Source of the DNA: DASWDH01 sp035318505
Lineage (GTDB): Bacteria > Myxococcota_A > Polyangia > Polyangiales > Polyangiaceae
Length of the DNA: 64,000 nucleotides
Assembly: GCA_035318505.1 (NCBI GenBank)
Contig: DATHEQ010000010.1
Span: forward strand, 16,964-80,963
Reading direction: 5' to 3'
Position numbers and translations under genes: made by a program. Below are positions 28,593 through 35,910 of the stretch, piece after piece; position 1 is the first letter of the stretch; each line of letters begins with the position of its first letter. Below the pieces are notes generated by a model, which made no database searches, was not told the DNA's origin, and was given only the letters and a program-made list of their open reading frames with translations.

Positions 28593-29305
28593 GCAAAAAC
28601 GCAGTGGTACTACTCAGTGGCGGCCTCGACTCCACAACTGTCCTCGCGATCGCGAAAACGGAAGGCTTCGAAGTTCACGCGTTGAGCTTCCGATACGGTC
28701 AGCGCCACGAGGCCGAGCTCGTCGCTGCGGCACGCGTCGCTCAACGCTTCGGTGTTCGGAAACATGCGGTTGCACAGATCGACTTGCGCATGTTCGGCGG
28801 GTCTGCTCTCACCGATGACATCGCGGTCCCGAAGGATCGTCCCTTGAGTGAGATGTCGAGCGGAATCCCAGTCACCTACGTTCCTGCGCGTAACACGGTT
28901 TTTCTTTCCTTCGCACTCGCGTGGTCTGAAGTGCTCAATGCCAGCGACATCTTCATCGGCGTGAACGCCCTCGACTACAGCGGGTACCCAGACTGTCGCC
29001 CCGAATACATTCAGGCATTTGAGCGCATGGCGAATCTGGCGACGAAGGCGGGCGTCGAAGGTGGAAAACGGCTGCGTATTCATACTCCCCTGATTCGCAT
29101 GACCAAGGCCCAGATTATCCAACGAGGGCTCGAGCTTGGTGTGGACTATGGCTCGACATGCACTTGCTATGACCCGAATACATTGGGAGAAGCCTGCGGT
29201 CATTGTGATGCATGTTTGTTGCGCCTGAAAGGTTTCGCCGAAGCAGGACTTCGTGACCCCGCCCCGTACTACGAAACGACGCCGGCATCCGAGAGCATCG
29301 CATAG
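28589..29305 (+). CDS. queC: 7-cyano-7-deazaguanine (preQ0) synthase QueC
   Basis: QueC converts 7-carboxy-7-deazaguanine to preQ0 using ATP and ammonia. The ATP-binding PP-loop SGGLDS is at residues 10-15, and the zinc-binding cysteines are C193, C203, C206 and C209 (EACGHCDACLLR). The length of 238 aa is standard. The start is TTG 28589, decided by AAGGAGG about nine bases upstream and by the 4-bp overlap with the HTH gene stop. It is the first enzyme gene of the queC-queE-queD-folE2 set. Because the dpd genes follow, the preQ0 is most likely made for DNA modification, although tRNA queuosine synthesis could share it. Confidence 0.95.
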   Translation: MSKNAVVLLSGGLDSTTVLAIAKTEGFEVHALSFRYGQRHEAELVAAARVAQRFGVRKHAVAQIDLRMFGGSALTDDIAVPKDRPLSEMSSGIPVTYVPARNTVFLSFALAWSEVLNASDIFIGVNALDYSGYPDCRPEYIQAFERMANLATKAGVEGGKRLRIHTPLIRMTKAQIIQRGLELGVDYGSTCTCYDPNTLGEACGHCDACLLRLKGFAEAGLRDPAPYYETTPASESIA

Positions 29306-29313
29306 CCCGCAAC

Positions 29314-29967
29314 ATGGCCTACTTAGTCAAAGAGATTTTTCTCACGCTGCAAGGAGAAGGGGCAAACACAGGTCGACCAGCCGTCTTCTGTCGTTTCGCG
29401 GGTTGCAATCTCTGGTCTGGCCGCACGGAGGATCGACACAAGGGTCCCGGGGGATGCTCGCGCTGGTGCGACACGGACTTCGTTGGCACGAACGGCTCAG
29501 GTGGCGGTCGGTTTCAGAATGCGACCGATTTGGCTGCGTCAATCCGCCGGGCGTGGACCGCTCCGCTTCCAAAGCCGCCGGCCAGGCCGCTCGTCGTGTG
29601 CACCGGGGGCGAACCGCTATTGCAACTCGATGTTGCGGCCGTATCGGCGCTTCATGTCGAGGGATTCGAAATCGCCGTGGAGACGAACGGCACCATTGTG
29701 CCGCCGCAGGCCGTTGATTGGTTGTGCGTCAGTCCGAAGACGGGAGCGCAATTGCTTGCGCGGAACGGATCCGAACTGAAGCTTATCTTTCCGCAAGATG
29801 GTATCGATCCTGCGCACTATGAAGACCTTGATTTCCGGCATTTTTTCCTCCAACCGATGGACGGACCTGAGGCAAAACGCAACACGAAGCTTACAGTTCA
29901 ATATTGCCTCGATCACCCCAAATGGCGGCTCAGCCTCCAGACTCACAAATTGCTCGGAATCGCGTAG
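29314..29967 (+). CDS. queE: 7-carboxy-7-deazaguanine synthase QueE (radical SAM)
   Basis: QueE rearranges 6-carboxytetrahydropterin to 7-carboxy-7-deazaguanine with S-adenosylmethionine and a 4Fe-4S cluster. The N-terminus VKEIFLTLQGEGANTGRPAV and the cluster region RFAGCNLWSG...GGCSRWCDTDFVG are characteristic. The cluster cysteines are C31, C48 and C52, a C-x16-C-x3-C spacing rather than the shorter C-x14-C-x2-C or C-x3-C-x2-C that I remember for studied QueE proteins. The motif VCTGGEPLLQ follows, as in radical SAM folds. Length is 217 aa. The gene lies 8 bp after queC and 6 bp before queD in one operon. Confidence 0.95.
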   Translation: MAYLVKEIFLTLQGEGANTGRPAVFCRFAGCNLWSGRTEDRHKGPGGCSRWCDTDFVGTNGSGGGRFQNATDLAASIRRAWTAPLPKPPARPLVVCTGGEPLLQLDVAAVSALHVEGFEIAVETNGTIVPPQAVDWLCVSPKTGAQLLARNGSELKLIFPQDGIDPAHYEDLDFRHFFLQPMDGPEAKRNTKLTVQYCLDHPKWRLSLQTHKLLGIA

Positions 29968-29973
29968 AAGGAC

Positions 29974-30336
29974 ATGGAGATATTCAAGGAATTCAGTTTC
30001 GAAGCCGCGCATCGCCTGCCCAATGTTGCAGAGGGTCACAAGTGCGGCCGATTGCACGGGCACTCCTTCCGATGCGAGGTTCACGTTTCGGGAGAGCCTG
30101 ATTTGAGGACGGGTTGGGTAATGGATTTCGCCGAAATAAGGACGGCCTTTCTCCCGATACTCGAGCAACTCGACCACCACTACCTGAACGAGATCGACGG
30201 CCTTTCGAACCCGACAAGCGAGGTGCTCGCGCAATGGATCTGGCATCGATTGAAGGTGACGCTGCCGGGTCTATCACGAGTCTTGATTCGTGAGACCTGC
30301 ACGTCGGGCTGTGTTTATACGGGGGAGAGGACATGA
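29974..30336 (+). CDS. queD: 6-carboxy-5,6,7,8-tetrahydropterin synthase QueD
   Basis: QueD (PTPS family) turns 7,8-dihydroneopterin triphosphate into 6-carboxytetrahydropterin. Zinc ligands are H13 (FEAAHRL), H28 and H30 (CGRLHGHSF), and C24 in the CxxxHGH motif is the catalytic cysteine. LDHHYLNE carries the conserved second histidine region, and the C-terminal IRETCTSGC holds the substrate-binding Glu. The length of 120 aa is normal. It starts 6 bp after queE and its stop overlaps the folE2 start by 4 bp. It supplies the second step of the preQ0 pathway here. Confidence 0.95.
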   Translation: MEIFKEFSFEAAHRLPNVAEGHKCGRLHGHSFRCEVHVSGEPDLRTGWVMDFAEIRTAFLPILEQLDHHYLNEIDGLSNPTSEVLAQWIWHRLKVTLPGLSRVLIRETCTSGCVYTGERT

Positions 30337-31139
30337 TGATGGAAGATGTTCAGGGCCGCTCCGACGAGCGCGGCGTCGAGATCAAGCAGGTAGGCGTCAG
30401 TGACCTCTCGTATCCCATTGTGGTGCTCGACAGGGCGCGTGAGCGCCAGAACACCATCGCTCGCCTCTCCATGTCAGTCGGGCTTCCCCACCACTTCAAG
30501 GGAACCCATCTGAGTCGTTTCATCGAGGTGCTCTCAGCTCACCGCGGAGAGATTACGATGCGAACCTTGCCAGCCATCCTTGAAGAACTCCGTCGCCGCC
30601 TCGACGCGGAAACTGCCCGTGTTTCGTTGACCTTCCCTTACTTTCTGGAGCGGCGAGCGCCTGTCACGGGGGCTGCAGCGCTGATGGACTATCAGTGCAC
30701 CTTCGTTGGCGAAGCAAGTGCGACAAGCGCCGACTTCCTTATGGGAGTCACCGTTCCCGTCACGAGTCTCTGCCCATGCAGCAAGGAGATAAGCGAATAC
30801 GGCGCACACAATCAGCGCTCATACATCACGACCGAGATTCGCAGCGCATCGCCGGTGATGGACGCCACGACAATCGTTTGGATTGAAGAACTCGTGGAGG
30901 TCGCTGAGAGCGCATCCTCCTGCCCCGTATATCCGCTGCTCAAACGCCCGGACGAGCGACACGTGACTATGCAGGCATACAATAACCCCAAATTTGTCGA
31001 AGACATCGTTCGTGACGTTGCACTTCGGCTTCGCGACGATCGTCGCATCGGATGGTTCCGAGCCTGCGCCCGCAGCGACGAGAGCATCCACAATCACTCG
31101 GCTTTTGCAGAGGTCGAGTGGAAGAGAACCGGAAGTTAG
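30333..31139 (+). CDS. folE2: GTP cyclohydrolase I, type IB (FolE2)
   Basis: FolE2 makes 7,8-dihydroneopterin triphosphate from GTP, the entry step of both folate and preQ0 synthesis. The metal/catalytic cysteine region TSLCPCSKEISEYGAHNQRS (C147 and C149) and the C-terminal ESIHNHSAFAEVE are typical of the zinc-independent, metal-flexible type IB enzyme. Length is 268 aa. It overlaps queD by 4 bp. Having a private copy beside queC, queD and queE lets the island make preQ0 from GTP without host enzymes and keeps working under zinc shortage. A possible terminator follows. Confidence 0.95.
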   Translation: MMMEDVQGRSDERGVEIKQVGVSDLSYPIVVLDRARERQNTIARLSMSVGLPHHFKGTHLSRFIEVLSAHRGEITMRTLPAILEELRRRLDAETARVSLTFPYFLERRAPVTGAAALMDYQCTFVGEASATSADFLMGVTVPVTSLCPCSKEISEYGAHNQRSYITTEIRSASPVMDATTIVWIEELVEVAESASSCPVYPLLKRPDERHVTMQAYNNPKFVEDIVRDVALRLRDDRRIGWFRACARSDESIHNHSAFAEVEWKRTGS

Positions 31140-31149
31140 GTCGGCTGGT

Positions 31150-31186
31150 ACTGCAGTTTCCGGACGGTACCCGTTCTGCAGTTTTT
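31150..31186 (+). terminator. Possible intrinsic terminator after folE2
   Basis: ACTGCAG (31150-31156) can pair with CTGCAGT (31176-31182), and four further T bases follow. The 19-nt loop is long, so the hairpin is weak. It falls in the 100-bp gap between the preQ0 genes and the dpd genes and might partly separate the two transcripts. Confidence 0.4.
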
Positions 31187-31239
31187 CGATGGACAGGGGG
31201 TGGGGGCTGCGCTAGCTCTTCGCTGCAGGGCCCGCTAGA

Positions 31240-32214
31240 ATGGGGCCGGCGCGCGCCGTGAAGAAACCTCTCCTGATCATTGCTTCATGTACCGACCGAA
31301 AGCGCCTGCCTGCTCCGATGGCGTTGCGTCTGCGTCGGTACCGCGAGGCGACGCTGGCTGCTCGTTTCGAATCGTGGTGGGAAGCCGTCTGCGAATCTAG
31401 GTCTGCGGCCCTTCCTGCCCAGACCCTGTATTTAGGCGATCACTGGGCGGTCGTGCGCGATCTTCCTGCCGTCGCAGAGATTGCTGGCTGGAAGGCACAG
31501 ATTTGGGTTGCGTCGGCTGGCTATGGACTCGTTCCCACGGCCGCGCCTCTCCACCCATATGCTGCCACCTTCTCTCGCGGTCATCGGGACGCGGTTGCTC
31601 GAGCGACGACCCCAAACGGGAGGGCCGACGCAAGGACTTGGTGGTCACTACTGGGATCTGTCGGCGGTCCCGTCAAGAGAGCACCGCGTCGGGTCTCGGA
31701 CCTTCTGAACGAGAACCCACGTGCTCACGTTCTTCTCGTTGGTTCGGAAGCGTACATCCGAGCGCTTGAAGAGGATATTCGTGAAGTCTTGCACCAATTG
31801 CGAGGGCGTGACGCTCTCATGGTTGTCACCGGAGTGGGTGTCAACTTGTCACCCGAACTCAAAGAAGCGTGCATACCTTCTGTAGCCGAACTTGCGCACC
31901 ATTTGGGAGGCTCGCTCGTTGCGCTCCACGCTCGTCTCGCCCGCCGCATCCTACAGGACGCACCCCGGACGGGGCTGGAAGCGTCGGAGGTAGGCAAGGC
32001 TGTTCGACGTCTGATTCAGCAAAGCCCAAGACGTGCGCTCTTCAATCGAGAAAAGATGACCGATCGTGAAGTGACCAACTTCATCGGTCGAAGTCTCAAG
32101 CAAGATGCGATGGCTCCTCATACCGTTCTGCTCCGCCGGCTTCGCGATTCTGGCAATGCCTGCGAGCAGAAGCGGTTTCGCGATCTTTTTGGGCAAGTCC
32201 GGAGGAATGCGTGA
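31240..32214 (+). CDS. SCTDRKR-motif protein, candidate DpdC
   Basis: The N-terminus LLIIASCTDRKRLPAP, then PAQTLYLGDHWAVV and IWVASAGYGLVP has the layout of the DUF6884/YaaA-like group (a 'SC..KK' strand, an 'A..LY' helix, an 'SA.yGL' strand), proteins linked to DNA or nucleobase binding. In known Dpd systems DpdC converts preQ0 in DNA to the amide form (ADG). This gene takes the remaining place in the modification set by position, so DpdC is a reasonable but unproved call. Length is 324 aa. Its TGA overlaps the GTG of the first dpdB-like gene by 4 bp. The C-terminal half is helical and unrecognised. Confidence 0.65.
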   Translation: MGPARAVKKPLLIIASCTDRKRLPAPMALRLRRYREATLAARFESWWEAVCESRSAALPAQTLYLGDHWAVVRDLPAVAEIAGWKAQIWVASAGYGLVPTAAPLHPYAATFSRGHRDAVARATTPNGRADARTWWSLLGSVGGPVKRAPRRVSDLLNENPRAHVLLVGSEAYIRALEEDIREVLHQLRGRDALMVVTGVGVNLSPELKEACIPSVAELAHHLGGSLVALHARLARRILQDAPRTGLEASEVGKAVRRLIQQSPRRALFNREKMTDREVTNFIGRSLKQDAMAPHTVLLRRLRDSGNACEQKRFRDLFGQVRRNA

Positions 32215-33431
32215 GACGCGTCTCGCCTGGAGCGACGGTCATCATTCGACGACCTAAGCTATCGCCTCCGCCATCTGAAGGGCGTTTATCCCGATCCATC
32301 GTCGTACGTCGGAGAGCCCTTCGCATATTTCAGGAAGCTGACCATCCTGTCTATTTATTCACATTGCGAGCCGATGAACTCAGCAAAATCGCGGACATCG
32401 TTCGTGCAAGCCGCGATAACGGCGGTGATTTGATTGGCTACCAACGTCCGGAAGTGCGAAAGCACGTTGCGAACATTCTTGAATATCTCAACAGCAACAA
32501 TGGACAGGTGCTGTTTCCTAATTCGATCATTCTGGCCATGTCATCTGCCGTTCGGTTCACCTCTACAAGAGGGCCAAGAGTTGACGGCCAGGGTCTTGCT
32601 GCAGCTGGGACTCTTCAGTTCACTGTACCTAGGGAAGGAGATCCCAAGCCAGCATGGATAGTCGACGGCCAGCAACGTGCGGTGGCTTTAAGCCGATGCA
32701 AGCGACGAGACTTCCCAGTTCTGGTTAGCGCGTTCATTGCCGACGACATTGAGACGCAACGAGAGCAGTTCTTGAGGGTGAACAGCACTAAGCCGCTCCC
32801 GCGGGGACTGATTAGCGAACTCCTGCCCAAGGTGACAACCGTGCTCCCCGCAAACCTCGCTGCGCGTCGAGCTCCCGCGGCTCTATGCGACATATTGGCA
32901 CGAGATCCAGAGTCGCCTTTTCATGGACTTATCCGTCGCTCATCGGGAACGGCCAAACGGAGTCCTGCGGAGGTCGTGTCCGATACGGCGCTCATGCAGG
33001 TGATTCAGGAGAGTCTGAGCTACCCTTCGGGCTGCCTGTTTGCCTATCGCAACTTGGCAACCGGCGAGACCGACTTTGATGGTGTACGACACCTACTCTT
33101 TGTGTACTGGACCGCCGTTCGGGAGACCTTTCCCGACGCCTGGGGGAAGCCTCCTACGCAAAGCCGGCTCATGCACTCCGCCGGGCTAAGAGCGATGGGC
33201 AAGTTGATGGACCGCATCATGGCAACCGTGGACATACGCCGTGCCGACGCCCTGTCGCGAGTACGGAAGGAGTTGGCGGCGCTCAGATCGATCTGCAACT
33301 GGACATCCGGACGTTGGGATCCGTTGAATGGGTTGCGATGGGACGAGTTGCAGAATGTCCCGGCGCACGTTCGGATGCTTTCAAATCTGCTGCTCCGTGC
33401 CCACATGGTTCACGCAAACGGGGCCGCATGA
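32211..33431 (+). CDS. dpdB: DGQHR-family protein, first DpdB-like copy
   Basis: The protein has the DGQHR/DndB-like fold signature with the variant DGQQR (residues 152-156), preceded by GYQRPEVRKHV and followed by RVNSTKPLPRGLISELLP. DpdB is reported to be an ATPase that works with DpdA to place preQ0 in DNA. The start is GTG 32211, supported by GGAGG at good spacing and by overlap with the upstream stop. The stop overlaps the dpdA start by 4 bp. Length is 406 aa. A second, related protein of the same family lies on the other side of dpdA, so one of the two may have a specialised role. Confidence 0.85.
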   Translation: MRRVSPGATVIIRRPKLSPPPSEGRLSRSIVVRRRALRIFQEADHPVYLFTLRADELSKIADIVRASRDNGGDLIGYQRPEVRKHVANILEYLNSNNGQVLFPNSIILAMSSAVRFTSTRGPRVDGQGLAAAGTLQFTVPREGDPKPAWIVDGQQRAVALSRCKRRDFPVLVSAFIADDIETQREQFLRVNSTKPLPRGLISELLPKVTTVLPANLAARRAPAALCDILARDPESPFHGLIRRSSGTAKRSPAEVVSDTALMQVIQESLSYPSGCLFAYRNLATGETDFDGVRHLLFVYWTAVRETFPDAWGKPPTQSRLMHSAGLRAMGKLMDRIMATVDIRRADALSRVRKELAALRSICNWTSGRWDPLNGLRWDELQNVPAHVRMLSNLLLRAHMVHANGAA

Positions 33432-34753
33432 AATATTTCCTTCCGGACAGCCAAGATCTTGTCGATCCGACATTCGATTTCGAACGAGAGCGGCGCTCCA
33501 GCACACGGATGCGACAACGCGACGACGAGTATGCTCATGAATTGTTCCGCGACCGCGCATATGACGGACTCCTGGTATCGAAGGGCATCGTTGACGGCTT
33601 CACGGGGTCAGGCGGCCGCTACACCCTGGCCCAGCGACATCGATTGCTCCGTGCCGGGGCTCCGGAGTTCTTTCGAACCGAGCGTAGCGTGTGGGGCGAG
33701 TTGCCAATCATGGGTGACTGCGGTGCCTTCACGTATGTCAGAGAGAAGGAACCGCCCTACAGCGTCGACGAAGTCATCGCCTTCTACCTTGATTGCCAGT
33801 TCACACTTGGCATCTCTGTAGATCACGTCATCCTCACTTTCGAACCGAAATGGGACGGCGCGGGAAACGCATCCAGCGCGCCAGACGACGTGCAAGAACG
33901 ACAGCGTGTGACCCTCGACCTCGCACGCGATTTCTTGCATCGACACCGTCGCAGCAAATTACCTTTCGAGCCACTTGGGGTAGCTCAAGGATGGAGCCCG
34001 CGCTCCTATGCGCGCGCCGTGTCAGGCCTGCAGAAGATGGGCTATCGATACATTGCGGTCGGGGGAATGGTGCCGCTGAAAACGCCTGATATTCTCGCCA
34101 GCCTCGCCGGTATCGCTGATGTTCGTAGAACGGACACCCGTCTTCACTTGCTTGGCGTAACCCGCACCGAGCAGATGTCGAAATTCCTCGATTTTGGCGT
34201 TACGAGTTTCGACAGCACCTCGCCGCTGCGGCAGGCCTTCAAGGACGACAAAGACAACTATTACACCCTCGATCGAACGTTCGTTGCCATTCGCATTCCG
34301 CAAGTGGAGGGCAATCCGAAGTTCCAGAAGGCGATCTCGTCTGGACGTGTCTCACAGGACCAGGCACGGCGCCTCGAACGAGCGGCGCTCGATGCAATGC
34401 GGAAATTTGAGGCCCGCGAGCTTAGTGTGTCAGCCGTTCTCGAAGTACTACAGCGATACGAGGATCTCTATGATCCTGGCAGCAGTCACACAGAAGCGTA
34501 CCGCGAGACGTTGACGGAGCGTCCGTGGAGCAAGTGCTCGTGCGATGTATGCCTTGCCCTCGGACATCACGTTATTCTATTTCGCGGCGCGGAACGAAAC
34601 CGTCGTCGGGGGCTTCACAATATTTGGACGTTCTATCGTCGGATCCAGCGCGATCTTCATTTGCGTATTCAGAACGGAACGCCAAGCAAGAGACTTAACG
34701 GACGCCAAGCAGCGACCATTCCTCGTCGCAAGACGGAAGCGAGAGTGCCATGA
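33428..34753 (+). CDS. dpdA: DNA 7-deazaguanine transglycosylase DpdA (TGT-like)
   Basis: DpdA exchanges guanine in DNA for preQ0; it descends from tRNA-guanine transglycosylase. Seen here: MGDCGAF with D97 in place of the general acid-base Asp, GVAQGWSPRSY and YIAVGGMVPLK for substrate recognition, FDSTSPLR with D262 as likely nucleophile, and a zinc site C370-x-C372-x2-C375 with H397. The ATG at 33428 (MKYFLPDSQD) is chosen because it overlaps the dpdB stop by 4 bp; the longer frame is antisense to nothing but has no support. Length is 441 aa. The gene is sandwiched between two dpdB-like genes with 4-bp overlaps at both ends. Confidence 0.92.
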   Translation: MKYFLPDSQDLVDPTFDFERERRSSTRMRQRDDEYAHELFRDRAYDGLLVSKGIVDGFTGSGGRYTLAQRHRLLRAGAPEFFRTERSVWGELPIMGDCGAFTYVREKEPPYSVDEVIAFYLDCQFTLGISVDHVILTFEPKWDGAGNASSAPDDVQERQRVTLDLARDFLHRHRRSKLPFEPLGVAQGWSPRSYARAVSGLQKMGYRYIAVGGMVPLKTPDILASLAGIADVRRTDTRLHLLGVTRTEQMSKFLDFGVTSFDSTSPLRQAFKDDKDNYYTLDRTFVAIRIPQVEGNPKFQKAISSGRVSQDQARRLERAALDAMRKFEARELSVSAVLEVLQRYEDLYDPGSSHTEAYRETLTERPWSKCSCDVCLALGHHVILFRGAERNRRRGLHNIWTFYRRIQRDLHLRIQNGTPSKRLNGRQAATIPRRKTEARVP

Positions 34754-35910
34754 AATCCGACCTTCGACTGCCCGCTATTGAAGTGACCCAAAGCTCTGGT
34801 CGGGTTCTGTATTGCTTTGCCGTTGACGGCAAGCAGGTCCACAAGTTCGCAACGATATCGCGTGTAAAACGCGACACTGAGGGGACCTTGCTCGGTTATC
34901 AGCGCCCCGAAGTCCTTTCGCATATTGAGGAAATTCGAACATATCTTGAGAGCGATGCCCCGCTCGTTCCGAATGCCGTCGTGCTCGCATTCGACTCGCG
35001 AGTAAAATTTCGAGCAACAAAGGGCGCAACTTCGACTGCGTACACCCGCACCGGCGAAATTGTGATCCCGATCGACGAAAAGGCACCCGTCGAACAGCTT
35101 CCAGGATTCATCGTCGATGGGCAACAGCGGCTAGCTGCGATCCGGGACGCCGACATCAAGTCTTTTCCCATCTGCGTGAGCGCGTTCATCACGGACGACG
35201 TGACGCAGCAAACGGAGCAGTTCATCCTGGTGAATTCGACGAAGCCGCTGCCGCGTGGGCTCCTCTACGAACTCCTGCCCGGTACGCAGACAACGCTACC
35301 GACACTGTTGCTTCGCCGCCGCCTTCCAGCCTATATGATGACGCGACTCAATCACGATGAGGGTTCGCCGCTCAGGGGCGTGATTCAGACACCTACAAAT
35401 CCAACGGGCAAGGTTAAGGACAACTCCATCCTAAAAATGTTGGAGAATAGTCTCAGCGACGGCGTCTTGTACCGAATCCGTCAGGGCTGCGGCGAGGGTG
35501 ACGTGGAGCCCATGCTGGAGGTGCTATCGTCCTTTTGGGCTGCCGTAGCACGCGTTTTTGGTGACGCTTGGGCGTTGCCTCCGAAGCGCTCGCGCCTCAC
35601 GCATGGGGCCGGCATCGTTTCGCTGGGTTTCGTAATGGATGCGATTTCGGAACGTTTTCGCGGGAAGGGAATCCCCGACGAGAAGACATTCCGAAAAGAC
35701 CTCACCAAACTGGAGCCCATCTGTCGCTGGACCGATGGGTACTGGGATTTTGGTCCTGGACAGCAGCGCAAATGGAACGAGATCCAGAATACGACGAAGG
35801 ATATACAGCTCTTGGCGAACTACCTTCTAGTGCAGTACAAGGCGCTGGTCTGGAACCGCGCGCCAAGCGGGAATGGACGAGGCAGACAATTGGTGTTGCA
35901 CGGAGCTTAG
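34750..35910 (+). CDS. DGQHR-family protein, second DpdB-like copy
   Basis: It shares the same framework as the gene before dpdA: GYQRPEVLSHI, DGQQR at residues 123-127 and VNSTKPLPRGLLYELLPG, and the same C-terminal WTDGYWDFG / W(N/D)E(I/L)QN block. It is 386 aa and starts at an ATG that overlaps the dpdA stop by 4 bp. The two copies are alignable over nearly the full length but clearly divergent, so the duplication is old. Its end overlaps the convergent dpdD end by 4 bp, so the two operons meet tail to tail with no space for a terminator. It may form a hetero-complex with the first copy and DpdA. Confidence 0.85.
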   Translation: MKSDLRLPAIEVTQSSGRVLYCFAVDGKQVHKFATISRVKRDTEGTLLGYQRPEVLSHIEEIRTYLESDAPLVPNAVVLAFDSRVKFRATKGATSTAYTRTGEIVIPIDEKAPVEQLPGFIVDGQQRLAAIRDADIKSFPICVSAFITDDVTQQTEQFILVNSTKPLPRGLLYELLPGTQTTLPTLLLRRRLPAYMMTRLNHDEGSPLRGVIQTPTNPTGKVKDNSILKMLENSLSDGVLYRIRQGCGEGDVEPMLEVLSSFWAAVARVFGDAWALPPKRSRLTHGAGIVSLGFVMDAISERFRGKGIPDEKTFRKDLTKLEPICRWTDGYWDFGPGQQRKWNEIQNTTKDIQLLANYLLVQYKALVWNRAPSGNGRGRQLVLHGA

